Below, one piece after another: positions 45,868-54,900 of a DNA stretch of 64,000 nt. The notes beneath the pieces are model-generated. The model was not told the DNA's origin and ran no database searches. It saw only the letters and a list, made by a program, of their open reading frames with translations. The stretch's first letter is position 1, and every line of letters starts with the position of its first letter. The position numbers were made by a program, and so were the translations under genes. This DNA comes from Rubellimicrobium arenae (GTDB lineage: Bacteria > Pseudomonadota > Alphaproteobacteria > Rhodobacterales > Rhodobacteraceae): NCBI RefSeq assembly GCF_017916295.1, contig NZ_JAFMSS010000002.1, forward strand, positions 62,001-126,000, read 5' to 3'.

Positions 45868-47025
45868 ATGCCGCAGTCGCCGCGCCCGACCGCTTGTCTC
45901 GCCTTGGCCGACGGGACGATCTTCTATGGACGAGGCTTCGGCGCGACCGGCACCACGGTGGCCGAGCTGGTCTTCAACACCGCGATGACCGGCTACCAGG
46001 AGATCATGACGGACCCCTCCTACGCGGGCCAGGTCGTGACCTTCACCTTCCCGCACATCGGCAATGTCGGCGCCAACGCCGAGGATGACGAGGCCGCCGA
46101 CCCCGTCGCCGAAGGCATGGTCGTCAAGTGGGACCCGACCGAGCCGTCGAACTGGCGGGCCACCGAGTCGCTGGGCGACTGGCTGTCCAAGCGCGGCCGG
46201 ATCGGCATCGGCGGCGTCGACACCCGCCGCCTGACCCGGGCCATCCGCCAGCAGGGCGCCCCCCATGTCGCGCTCTCGCACGACCCCGAGGGCAACTTCG
46301 ACCTCGAATCGCTCGTCGCCCAGGCGCGGGCCTTCCGCGGCCTCGTGGGGCTCGACCTCGCCAAGGACGTCACCTGCGCCCAGAGCTACCGCTGGGACGA
46401 GATGCGCTGGGCCTGGCCCGAGGGGTACGGCCGCCAGACCGCGCCCAAGCACCGCGTGGTCGCGATCGACTACGGCGCCAAGCGCAACATCCTGCGCTCG
46501 CTGGCCTCGGTCGGCGCCGAGGTGACGGTCCTTCCCGCCACGGCCACCGCCGACGACGTGCTGGCGCTGGACCCGGACGGCGTGTTCCTGTCGAACGGCC
46601 CGGGCGACCCGGCCGCGACGGGCGCCTATGCCGTGCCGATGATCCGTGGCGTGCTGGACCGCTCGGACGTGCCGGTCTTCGGCATCTGCCTCGGGCACCA
46701 GATGCTCGCGCTCGCGCTGGGCGCGCGGACGGTCAAGATGAACCACGGCCATCACGGCGCGAACCACCCCGTCAAGGACCTCGAGACCGGCAAGGTCGAG
46801 ATCACGTCCATGAACCACGGCTTCACCGTGGACAGCCAGACGCTGCCCGTCGGCGTCAAGGAAACCCATGTGAGCCTGTTCGACGGCTCGAACTGCGGCC
46901 TCCGGATGGCGGACCGGCCCGTGTTCAGCGTCCAGTATCACCCGGAGGCCAGCCCCGGCCCGCAGGACAGCGCCTATCTCTTCGACCGCTTCGCGCAGGC
47001 GATGGCCGATCGCCGCCAGGACTGA
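45868..47025 (+). CDS. carA: Carbamoyl-phosphate synthase small subunit
   Basis: A 385-residue glutaminase that supplies ammonia to CarB for arginine and pyrimidine synthesis. The N-terminal CPSase domain (MTGYQEIMTDPSYAGQ) is followed by a class I amidotransferase with nucleophile Cys in GICLGHQ, and His and Glu in YHPEASPGP. The large subunit gene is not adjacent. AAGGGAAG lies before the ATG. Confidence 0.95.
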   Translation: MPQSPRPTACLALADGTIFYGRGFGATGTTVAELVFNTAMTGYQEIMTDPSYAGQVVTFTFPHIGNVGANAEDDEAADPVAEGMVVKWDPTEPSNWRATESLGDWLSKRGRIGIGGVDTRRLTRAIRQQGAPHVALSHDPEGNFDLESLVAQARAFRGLVGLDLAKDVTCAQSYRWDEMRWAWPEGYGRQTAPKHRVVAIDYGAKRNILRSLASVGAEVTVLPATATADDVLALDPDGVFLSNGPGDPAATGAYAVPMIRGVLDRSDVPVFGICLGHQMLALALGARTVKMNHGHHGANHPVKDLETGKVEITSMNHGFTVDSQTLPVGVKETHVSLFDGSNCGLRMADRPVFSVQYHPEASPGPQDSAYLFDRFAQAMADRRQD

Positions 47026-47109
47026 CCATTCCCTGACGCAACGCGCGGGGCCTTAACCGCCCTTTAACCATGATCCGGGATCCTGCCCTTCTCAGTTTGG
47101 GGAGGATCC

Positions 47110-48900
47110 ATGCCAGAACCGCTCATGCAAATCCGCTCGGTGGCGCCGGTCGCCGCCCCGGCCGTCGCCGGGCCGCGCAGGCTCACGGCGCGGCGGGCGC
47201 GGCTCGAGGGGTTCCGCTCCATCGATCCGGAGCGGCACCCCCCGGATCCGGCCCTGGTCTCCCGGCTGGCCCCCGTCCTCGCCCTTACCCAGGCCCTCCT
47301 GCCCTGGCGGAACCAGGGCGCCGCGACGGTGGTGCTGTGCGAGGATCCGCGCTGGGCGGTGCGTCATCGTCCCATGCTCGAATCGGCGCTTGGCCCAGTC
47401 CGCCTGGCCCATGCCGAGGCGGCGGTCCTTCGGCGCGCCCTCGCCCGGAGCGTCGGCGGTCCCCTGGCGCTTGGGGCCGAACAGCGCGTGCCCGCCATGG
47501 CAAGCTGCCGATCCCTTCCCGGCGCCCGCCTGGCCCGCTGGGGGCTGGCGGCCGCACTGCTCGCGGCGGCGCTGGCCCTGTTCGCCCCGCTCGCCACGCT
47601 CGAGGCGCTGGTGGGCGTCACCGTCCTGTGCCTCGTCGCCACGGCGGGGCTCAAGCTCGCCGCCGCGACGGCCAGCCTGCGCCGGAGTCCGCGGGACGAC
47701 GGCGCCCAGGTGGTGCCCGCCCGCCTGCCCGTCATCTCGGTCCTGGTCCCGCTCTATCGCGAGCGCGAGATCGCCGGGACCCTGCTCCGCCGGATCGGAC
47801 GGCTCGATTATCCGCGCGATCACCTGGACCTGTGCCTGATCGTGGAGGATGACGACGCCCTCACCCGCGACGCCCTGGAGGCCGTCCAGCTTCCGCCCTG
47901 GGCCCAGATCGTCGAGGTGCCGGAGGGGACGCTCCGCACCAAGCCGCGGGCTTTGAACTACGCCCTGACCTTCGCCCGGGGCACCATCGTCGGCATCTAC
48001 GACGCCGAGGACATCCCCGGCCCGGATCACCTGCGCGAGGTCGCGCAACGGTTCGCCCGGCGCGGTCCGGCCACCGCCTGCCTGCAGGGGACACTGGATT
48101 ACTTCAACTGCGACCGCAACTGGATCGCCCGCTGCTTCACGCTGGAATACGCGGGGTGGTTCCGGGTGCTGCTGCCAGGGCTCGAACGGCTGGCCTTCGC
48201 GCTGCCGCTCGGGGGCACGACCCTCTTCCTGCGGCGCGAGGCGATCGAGGCCGTCGGCGGCTGGGATGCCCACAACGTGACCGAGGACGCCGACCTGGGC
48301 CTGCGCCTCGCCCGCCACGGCTATCGGACCGAGATGATCCCCATCGTCACCCAGGAGGAGGCGAACGCCCGCCCCTGGCCCTGGATCCGGCAACGGTCGC
48401 GCTGGCTCAAGGGCTATGCGGTGACCTGGGCCGTCCACATGCGCGACCCCGTGGGCCTGTGGCGCGATCTTGGGCCGCGTCGGTTCTGGGGCGTGCAGGT
48501 GATGTTCCTGGGAACGCTGGTGCAGTTCGCCCTCGCCCCCCTGCTCTGGAGCTTCTGGCTCGTGCCGCTGGGGCTGCCCCATCCGCTGGCGCGGCTCCTT
48601 CCGCCCTCGCTGCTCGTGGCTCTGTCGATCCTGTTCCTGGCCACCTACGCGCTGGATGTGGCCTATGCCTGGATCGGGGCGCGCCGCGCGGGCAAGCCGC
48701 ACCTCGCGCTCTGGGGGCCGAGCCTCGTGCTCTATTTCCCCCTCGCGACGGCCGCGATCTACAAGGCCCTGTGGGAGGCGGCGTGGCGCCCCTTCCATTG
48801 GGACAAGACGGCGCATGGCATCGACCTTCCCACGGTCGCGCCCGAGGCGGTTATTCCGCCGCCTGCACCTTTGCCGCATCCAGCTTCAGCCGTGTCATGA
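47110..48900 (+). CDS. Membrane-bound GT2 family glycosyltransferase
   Basis: A 596-residue processive-type glycosyltransferase. Residues about 40-130 recall the GspE/MshE N-terminal domain. Two membrane segments follow (about 145-190), then the GT2 core with YDAEDIPG (DxD-like), TEDADLG and the QRSRWLKG motif (Q-x-x-R-W) typical of synthases of beta-glycans. Three further C-terminal membrane segments follow. It probably makes or exports a surface polysaccharide. GGGGAGG precedes the ATG. The last 50 bp overlap the end of the convergent regulator gene. Confidence 0.85.
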   Translation: MPEPLMQIRSVAPVAAPAVAGPRRLTARRARLEGFRSIDPERHPPDPALVSRLAPVLALTQALLPWRNQGAATVVLCEDPRWAVRHRPMLESALGPVRLAHAEAAVLRRALARSVGGPLALGAEQRVPAMASCRSLPGARLARWGLAAALLAAALALFAPLATLEALVGVTVLCLVATAGLKLAAATASLRRSPRDDGAQVVPARLPVISVLVPLYREREIAGTLLRRIGRLDYPRDHLDLCLIVEDDDALTRDALEAVQLPPWAQIVEVPEGTLRTKPRALNYALTFARGTIVGIYDAEDIPGPDHLREVAQRFARRGPATACLQGTLDYFNCDRNWIARCFTLEYAGWFRVLLPGLERLAFALPLGGTTLFLRREAIEAVGGWDAHNVTEDADLGLRLARHGYRTEMIPIVTQEEANARPWPWIRQRSRWLKGYAVTWAVHMRDPVGLWRDLGPRRFWGVQVMFLGTLVQFALAPLLWSFWLVPLGLPHPLARLLPPSLLVALSILFLATYALDVAYAWIGARRAGKPHLALWGPSLVLYFPLATAAIYKALWEAAWRPFHWDKTAHGIDLPTVAPEAVIPPPAPLPHPASAVS

Positions 48901-49501
48901 AGGCGCGCGAGATATGCTCGCGCAGCGCGGCATCGGCGGCGTCGCCGTCGCCCGCCTCGATGGCGCGGACGATGGCCTCATGCTCGTCCAGGGTGCCTCG
49001 GGACCGCCCCTCGGCCGAGAGCGAGGTCGAGGCCAGAAGCGCCATGGACCGATGCACAAGATCCAGCTGCTGCACCAGGAACCGGTTGTGCGAGGCCAGG
49101 TGGATCTGCCGGTGGAACCGCCGATTGGCCCGGCTCAGGGCCTGGGGGTCGTTCACCAGCGCCCGGTCCGCCTCCAGCATGTCGCGCAGGACCCGTACTT
49201 CCTCCCGCGTGGCGTGCCGGGCGGCAAGCCGGGCGGCCAGCCCCTCCAGCTCGCCCCGGACGACATAAAGCTCGGCCAGTTGGTTGTGGTCGAGAGAGGC
49301 CACAATGAGCGACCGCCCATCCCGGCTGAGAAGCGACTGCGTCTCCATGCGCTGGAGCGCTTCGCGGATCGGCGTGCGCGACACGCCGAAGCGTTCGGCC
49401 AGCTCGCTTTCCACCAGGCGATCTCCAGGCTTGTAGAGCCCGGAGTCGATGGCTTCCAGGATCAGGTCATACGCGTCGCGCTGGGATTTCGGGTCGGTCA
49501 T
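48851..49501 (-). CDS. GntR family regulator with FCD domain
   Basis: A 216-residue transcription factor. The N-terminal winged HTH is RLVESELAERFGVSRTPIRE and the C-terminal FCD domain is helical with the metal-binding-type residues (RRFHRQIHLASHNRFL; HEAIVRAIEAGD; HISRAF). FCD proteins respond to small carboxylates or sugars. Its 3' end overlaps the glycosyltransferase by 50 bp. Target genes unknown. Confidence 0.9.
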   Translation of the reverse strand: MTDPKSQRDAYDLILEAIDSGLYKPGDRLVESELAERFGVSRTPIREALQRMETQSLLSRDGRSLIVASLDHNQLAELYVVRGELEGLAARLAARHATREEVRVLRDMLEADRALVNDPQALSRANRRFHRQIHLASHNRFLVQQLDLVHRSMALLASTSLSAEGRSRGTLDEHEAIVRAIEAGDGDAADAALREHISRAFMTRLKLDAAKVQAAE

Positions 49502-49583
49502 TGCCCCTGATGTTACGCGCACGGACCGGGGGTTCAAGCCGGCATGGTTGCGAAGGGGCCGCGACATTCGTAGGGTCGGCCCC

Positions 49584-50228
49584 ATGGTCGCCGCATCCTT
49601 TGCCCATGTCCGCGCCTGGGTCTTCGACCTGGACAACACCCTCTACCCCCCGTCCGCACGCCTTTTCGCGCAGATCGAGGTCCGGATGACGGCTTATGTG
49701 TCCCGGATCCTGGGCATCACCGAAGCCGAAGCCGATCGCCTGCGGGCGGATTACTGGGCGCTGTACGGCACGACCCTGGCGGGCCTGATGGCCGAGCATG
49801 ACCTCGATCCCGGCCCCTACCTCAAGGATGTCCACGACATCGACTTCTCGGGGCTGGTTCCGGATCCGCTGCTGGCGGCCCGAATCACCGCCCTGCCCGG
49901 ACGCAAGATCGTCTTCACCAATGGCGACGGGGTCTATGCGGCCAAGGTCCTCGCGGCCCGCGGCCTGAACAGCGCCTTCGATGCCGTCTATGGGGTCGAG
50001 CACGCCGGCTACCTGCCCAAGCCGGAGCAGGCGGCCTTCGAAGCGGTCTTCGCCCTCGACGGCCTTTCGCCCGCCGAAGGAGCGATGTTCGAGGACGACC
50101 CCCGCAACCTCATGGTGCCGCACCTGATGGGGATGCGGACCGTCCTCGTGGGACCCGAGGCGCTCGCGCAGGATCACATCCACCACCATGCCGAGGACCT
50201 TTCGGCCTTCCTTGCGCGGCTCGTCTGA
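49584..50228 (+). CDS. HAD-type pyrimidine 5'-nucleotidase
   Basis: A 214-residue HAD hydrolase with motif I FDLDNTLYPP, motif II FTNG, motif III KPEQAAF and motif IV FEDDPRN. The FDLDNTLYP signature marks the SDT1/PHM8-like pyrimidine 5'-nucleotidase subgroup. ATG at 49,584; the frame upstream crosses the promoter of the divergent GntR gene. The next gene follows after 42 bp. Confidence 0.9.
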   Translation: MVAASFAHVRAWVFDLDNTLYPPSARLFAQIEVRMTAYVSRILGITEAEADRLRADYWALYGTTLAGLMAEHDLDPGPYLKDVHDIDFSGLVPDPLLAARITALPGRKIVFTNGDGVYAAKVLAARGLNSAFDAVYGVEHAGYLPKPEQAAFEAVFALDGLSPAEGAMFEDDPRNLMVPHLMGMRTVLVGPEALAQDHIHHHAEDLSAFLARLV

Positions 50229-50270
50229 CCGGGCCTTCCCGCCGCCGGGAAAGCGGCCTATCTCAGCGGC

Positions 50271-51443
50271 ATGGACAGCACGGACATTCTGATTGCCGGT
50301 GGTGGGACGGCGGGCCTGGCCGCGGCGGCGGCCTTCGGAAGCCGCGGGCTCCGCGTCACCTGCGTGGACCCGGCCCCGGCCCAGGCCCCCGATGGCCCGG
50401 ACGCCGACCTTCGCACGACCGCGATCCTGTCGCCCGCCCGGGCGCTCCTCGATGGGGCGGGACTGTGGAGCCGGCTTGGGCCAGAGGCCACCCCGCTGCG
50501 GGTGATGCGGATCGTGGACGCACGCGGCACGCCGGTCCGGCGCGACTTCGACGCGGGGGACCTGGGCGACCAGCCCTTTGGCTGGAACATCCCGAACCGC
50601 GTCCTCAAGCAGGCCTTCGCGGAACGCCTGGCCGAGATGCCCAACGTGACCCTGCTGCGCGGAACCGGCTTCGCGGGCCGGGTCGCCCGCGTGGATGAGG
50701 TCACCTCCACCCTGTCGGACGGGCGAACGATCACCGCCCGGCTCTTGATCGGCGCGGACGGCCGGGATTCCGCCGTGCGCCGGGCCTGCGGCATCGGGGC
50801 CCGCACCACCCGCTATGGCCAGAAGGCGCTGGTCTTTGCCGTCACCCACGACGCGCCGCACGGCGGCGTCTCGACCGAGGTCCATGCCGCGGGCGGCCCC
50901 TTCACGCTCGTGCCCCTCCCCGATCATGACGGGCGCCCCTGCTCGGCCGTGGTCTGGATGACCGACGGGGCCGAGGCGCTCCGGCTTGCGGCGCTGCCCG
51001 CGGAGGAGTTCGCCCAGGCCGTGAACGCCCGTTCAGCGGACGTCATGGGGCCGCTCGTGCCGGTCGGCGGGCGGCAGGTCTGGCCGATCATCACCCAGGT
51101 CGCGGACCGCCTGACCGCGCGCCGGACGGCCCTGATGGCCGAGGCGGCCCATGTGGTTCCGCCCATCGGGGCGCAGGGGCTCAACATGTCGCTGGGCGAC
51201 CTCCGGGTCCTCCTCGACCTGACCAGCGGACGACCGGACGACCTGGGGAGCGATGGGTGGCTCGCCGCCTATGCGCGCCTGCGGGAGCCGGACATCCGCC
51301 TCCGCGCCTTCGGCATCGACGCGCTCAATCGTGCCTCGATCGGCGGGCTCGGCCCGCTGCGGGCCTTTGGCCTGCGGGCCATGCACGACCTGCCGCCGGT
51401 GCGCCACGCCCTGATGCGCCTCGGGCTCGGGATGGGGCGCTAG
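50271..51443 (+). CDS. UbiH/UbiF family FAD-dependent hydroxylase
   Basis: A 390-residue flavoprotein mono-oxygenase of the ubiquinone-hydroxylase group. It has the N-terminal dinucleotide motif GGGTAGLAAA, the middle LIGADGRDSAVR and the FAD ribityl motif ALMAEAAHVVPPIGAQGLNM. It hydroxylates the aromatic ring in ubiquinone synthesis; which position is not decided. Its 3' end overlaps the convergent Lrp gene by 4 bp. Confidence 0.9.
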   Translation: MDSTDILIAGGGTAGLAAAAAFGSRGLRVTCVDPAPAQAPDGPDADLRTTAILSPARALLDGAGLWSRLGPEATPLRVMRIVDARGTPVRRDFDAGDLGDQPFGWNIPNRVLKQAFAERLAEMPNVTLLRGTGFAGRVARVDEVTSTLSDGRTITARLLIGADGRDSAVRRACGIGARTTRYGQKALVFAVTHDAPHGGVSTEVHAAGGPFTLVPLPDHDGRPCSAVVWMTDGAEALRLAALPAEEFAQAVNARSADVMGPLVPVGGRQVWPIITQVADRLTARRTALMAEAAHVVPPIGAQGLNMSLGDLRVLLDLTSGRPDDLGSDGWLAAYARLREPDIRLRAFGIDALNRASIGGLGPLRAFGLRAMHDLPPVRHALMRLGLGMGR

Positions 51444-51889
51444 AGAGGGCCGGGCCGGCGCTCCTCGCTCAGCAGGACATTCGCCTCGATGGTCCCGACA
51501 CCGGGCAGCGCGGTGATGCGCCGCCGCAGGACACGCTCGAAGTCGGCGATGTCGCGGGCCACCACGCGCAAACGGTAGTCGTAAAGACCCAGGACATGTT
51601 CGACCGTCTGCACCTCGCGGATGGCGGTCACGGCGCGTTCGAACTCCTCGAGCCGCGCGCGGGCGGCCAGCTTGATGCCCAGGAAGACCGTGACGCCGAA
51701 GCCCAGCGCCTCGCGGTCGAGCACGAGGCGGCGCCCCTGGATCACCCCCTCGTCCCGCAGACGCCGCACGCGCCGCCAGGCGGCCGGTTGCGACAGCCCC
51801 ACCCGCCGGCCCAGCGCCGCGGCCTCGACGGTGGCGTCCTGCTGCAAAGCCCGCAGGATCGCGCGGTCGGTGTCATCCAGATCGATCAC
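51440..51889 (-). CDS. Lrp/AsnC family regulator (second of a tandem pair)
   Basis: A 149-residue regulator with the AsnC-type HTH (AALGRRVGLSQPAAWRRVRRL) and a C-terminal RAM ligand-binding domain (VQTVEHVLGLYDYRLRVVARD). The GTG start overlaps the stop of the other Lrp gene (GTGA), so the two are co-translated. It probably senses an amino acid. Confidence 0.93.
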   Translation of the reverse strand: MIDLDDTDRAILRALQQDATVEAAALGRRVGLSQPAAWRRVRRLRDEGVIQGRRLVLDREALGFGVTVFLGIKLAARARLEEFERAVTAIREVQTVEHVLGLYDYRLRVVARDIADFERVLRRRITALPGVGTIEANVLLSEERRPGPL

Positions 51890-52341
51890 AGCGGCAGCGC
51901 CTCGTTGTCCTGAAGGACGCTCAGGGTCATGAGCGCCTCGATGTCGCTGATGCGCGGCAGGGTCAGGATGCGGTCGCGGTAGATGGCGCGGTAATGCGCG
52001 AGGTCGCGGGCGATCAGCGACAGGCGCACGTCCACCTGCCCCAGGAAGGTCTGGATCTCGACCACCTCGGGCACGTCGCGGGCCGCAGCCAGGAACTCCT
52101 CGAAGGCGCGAGGGGCGCCCTTGTCCAGGGTCACCCGGAGCGAGACATGGACCTCATAGCCCAACCGGCGCCAGTCGATCACCGCCTCCTGCCCTCGGAG
52201 GATGCCGGCTTCGCGCAGCCGGTCGAGCCGCCGCGCCGCGCGGCCCGGGGTCAGGCCCGCGGCCTGCGCCAGGTCCGGCACCGGCTGGCCGGGATCCTCC
52301 TGCAGGAGGCGAAGAAGGCGGCGATCCAGATCGTCAAGCAT
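51886..52341 (-). CDS. Lrp/AsnC family regulator (first of a tandem pair)
   Basis: A 151-residue Lrp protein with HTH DLAQAAGLTPGRAARRLDRL and RAM domain VVEIQTFLGQVDVRLSLIARD. It is divergent from ilvC with a gap of about 130 bp, so regulation of ilvC or of branched-chain amino acid supply is plausible. The ATG at 52,341 is preferred over one 13 codons upstream. Confidence 0.93.
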   Translation of the reverse strand: MLDDLDRRLLRLLQEDPGQPVPDLAQAAGLTPGRAARRLDRLREAGILRGQEAVIDWRRLGYEVHVSLRVTLDKGAPRAFEEFLAAARDVPEVVEIQTFLGQVDVRLSLIARDLAHYRAIYRDRILTLPRISDIEALMTLSVLQDNEALPL

Positions 52342-52472
52342 GAGAAAAGCAATAATCGGATCTCCTGCGCATGACAACATTAGTCAAACTAACTGATACC
52401 GCGCGGCGCAATCTCGAAATGCCCAGATCCTGCTGTATGGTCCAAGCCAGCATTTCCAAGGAGGGACAAGCC

Positions 52473-53495
52473 ATGCGCGTCTACTACGACCGCGACTGCG
52501 ACGTGAACCTGATCAAGGACAAGAAGGTCGCCATTCTCGGCTACGGTTCGCAGGGCCACGCCCATGCGCTGAACCTGCGCGACTCGGGCGCCAAGAACGT
52601 CGTCGTCGCCCTGCGCGAAGGCTCGCCCTCCGCCAAGAAGGCCGAGGCCGAGGGCCTGAAGGTCATGGGCATCTCCGAGGCCGCCGCCTGGTGCGACCTC
52701 ATCATGTTCACCATGCCCGACGAGCTGCAGGCCGACACCTACAAGCGCTTCGTGCACGACCACCTGCGCGAAGGCTCGGCCATCGCCTTCGCCCACGGCC
52801 TGAACATCCACTTCGGCCTGATCGAGCCCAAGAAGGGCGTGGACGTCATCATGATGGCGCCCAAGGGCCCGGGCCACACCGTGCGCGGCGAATACCTCAA
52901 GGGCGGCGGCGTGCCCTGCCTCGTGGCGGTCCACAACGACGCCTCGGGCAAGGCCATGGAGATCGGGCTGTCCTACTGCTCCGCCATCGGCGGCGGCCGC
53001 TCCGGCATCATCGAGACCAACTTCCGCCAGGAGTGCGAGACCGACCTCTTCGGTGAGCAGGCGGTCCTCTGCGGCGGCCTCGTGGAGCTCATCCGCATGG
53101 GCTTCGAGACGCTGGTCGAAGCCGGCTACGAGCCCGAGATGGCCTACTTCGAGTGCCTCCACGAGGTGAAGCTGATCGTGGACCTGATCTACGAGGGCGG
53201 TATCGCCAACATGAACTACTCGATCTCCAACACAGCCGAATACGGCGAGTACGTGTCGGGCCCGCGCATCCTCCCCTACGAGGAAACCAAGAAGCGCATG
53301 AAGGAGGTCCTCCGCGACATCCAGACCGGCAAGTTCGTCCGCGACTTCATGCAGGAGAACGCCGTCGGCCAGCCCTTCTTCAAGGCGACCCGCCGCATCA
53401 ACGACGAGCACCAGATCGAGCAGGTCGGTGAGAAGCTGCGCGCCATGATGCCCTGGATTTCCAAGGGCAAGATGGTTGACCGTTCGCGGAACTGA
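52473..53495 (+). CDS. ilvC: Ketol-acid reductoisomerase, class I
   Basis: A 340-residue enzyme of valine and isoleucine synthesis using NADPH. The cofactor motif GYGSQGHAHALNL, the MMAPKGPGHTVR loop, and the metal site DLFGEQAVLCGG are present; the C-terminal domain (INDEHQIEQVGEKLR) is the short class I form. AAGGAGGG precedes the ATG. A terminator follows directly. Confidence 0.96.
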   Translation: MRVYYDRDCDVNLIKDKKVAILGYGSQGHAHALNLRDSGAKNVVVALREGSPSAKKAEAEGLKVMGISEAAAWCDLIMFTMPDELQADTYKRFVHDHLREGSAIAFAHGLNIHFGLIEPKKGVDVIMMAPKGPGHTVRGEYLKGGGVPCLVAVHNDASGKAMEIGLSYCSAIGGGRSGIIETNFRQECETDLFGEQAVLCGGLVELIRMGFETLVEAGYEPEMAYFECLHEVKLIVDLIYEGGIANMNYSISNTAEYGEYVSGPRILPYEETKKRMKEVLRDIQTGKFVRDFMQENAVGQPFFKATRRINDEHQIEQVGEKLRAMMPWISKGKMVDRSRN

Positions 53496-53504
53496 TCCAG
53501 ATCC

Positions 53505-53535
53505 GGCCACGGGAGCAATCGCCCGTGGCCGTTTT
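53505..53535 (+). terminator. ilvC terminator
   Basis: GGCCACGGG and CCCGTGGCC form a 9-bp stem with an eight-base loop, followed by GTTTTCC. It lies 10 bp after the ilvC stop. Confidence 0.88.
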
Positions 53536-53637
53536 CCACGCAAGGGACGGCGAATGCCGCCCTGTTGATGCCTGCCGCATTGACCCTTCCTCCCGAAGGG
53601 TCACATTCGCCGTCACGGCTTTCGACGTGGGGGCGCA

Positions 53638-54831
53638 ATGCGGCTGACGATCCTGGACGGCTTCAGGGGATATTTCCTCTTCTTCATGGCCGTCGTCCAC
53701 ATCAACGGCATCGTCCACGTCACCCTGGGAGAGATTAACCACCACTCGCTGGGCTGGGTCGAGGACGCGCAGGGCTTCGTCTTCATCTCGGGCTTCGTGG
53801 TCGGCCTCGTCTATGGCGGCATCTATGTCCGCAAGTCCTACGAGGCGATGCGGCGCGGCATCCTCGACCGGATGCGGACCATCTACACCTACCACGCCGG
53901 CCTCGTCCTGCTGATCTGCGCGGCGGCGCTCCTGCTGGGGCTGGTGGGGGTCGAATCCAACATCGTCCATCCCTACCAGGCCGAGCCGGTGCTGTTCACC
54001 CTGCTCTCCCTGGCGATCCTGTCGGCCAGCGCGTTCATGGGCATCCTCCCCATGTATCTCTGGTTCATGGCCGTCACCCCCTGGGCGCTGAGGGCCTTCC
54101 GCAACGACCGCACCCTGGCGGTGCTGGTCCTTTCGGTCGGCCTCTGGCTCTTTGCGCAGACCCGGCTGATGGACTACCTGATCCTCCAGCTCGGCGGCGT
54201 CCTGGACGCCTGGGGTCACCCGATGGACCTGGGGCTCGGCTTCAACATCCTGGCCTGGCAGGTGATCTTCTTCTCGGGGCTGTGGCTGGGGCTGCGTCAG
54301 GCCGAGGGACGGCTGGACCTGTCGTTCCTCAAGACGCCCCAGATGCAGGGCGCCTTCGTGATGGCGATGGCGCTGGTCGGGGGACTGGCGGTCTTCGACT
54401 GGATCGTCCAGTTCCAGCTCGTGTCGCCGGACTACAGCGGGCTGGCCTGGTCCCATGTGGACCGCAACACCCTGTCCGCGATCTACTTCGTCGCCTTCTT
54501 CCTCGACCTGTTCGTGATCAGCTGGCTCCTGGTGGCCGGGCCGACCTCCACGGTGCGCTGGGCGCCAGCGGCGGCGCGCGTCATCGAGGCGGTCTTCACC
54601 TGGCGGCCGCTGGTCTTCCTGGGCCAGCATTCCCTGCAGGTCTTCGCCTGGCACGTCGCGACGGCCTATCTCATCGACTTCGTCGTGAACGGCCGCGACC
54701 TGGGCGAATTCTACGGAACCCTCGTCCTGGTCGCCGGGACGGCGTCGATCTTTATCCCGGCCTGGCTCCACGCCCGCTCGGTCGCGGCACGCAAGGCCTT
54801 GCGTGCCGCGCCGGGCCGCGCCGCCGCCTGA
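53638..54831 (+). CDS. OpgC family membrane protein
   Basis: A 397-residue inner-membrane protein with about ten membrane segments. The start (LTILDGFRGYFLFFMAVVHI) and FLGQHSLQVFAWHV near the end match OpgC, the succinyl-group transferase of osmoregulated periplasmic glucans. No opgGH genes are nearby. Substrate is inferred from the family. Confidence 0.87.
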   Translation: MRLTILDGFRGYFLFFMAVVHINGIVHVTLGEINHHSLGWVEDAQGFVFISGFVVGLVYGGIYVRKSYEAMRRGILDRMRTIYTYHAGLVLLICAAALLLGLVGVESNIVHPYQAEPVLFTLLSLAILSASAFMGILPMYLWFMAVTPWALRAFRNDRTLAVLVLSVGLWLFAQTRLMDYLILQLGGVLDAWGHPMDLGLGFNILAWQVIFFSGLWLGLRQAEGRLDLSFLKTPQMQGAFVMAMALVGGLAVFDWIVQFQLVSPDYSGLAWSHVDRNTLSAIYFVAFFLDLFVISWLLVAGPTSTVRWAPAAARVIEAVFTWRPLVFLGQHSLQVFAWHVATAYLIDFVVNGRDLGEFYGTLVLVAGTASIFIPAWLHARSVAARKALRAAPGRAAA

Positions 54832-54900
54832 CCAGCCCCGCCGCGACTTCCCTTTTCCGAGGTCTCTGCCAAGGTCCCGGCAGGCAACAGGGGGACTGAC

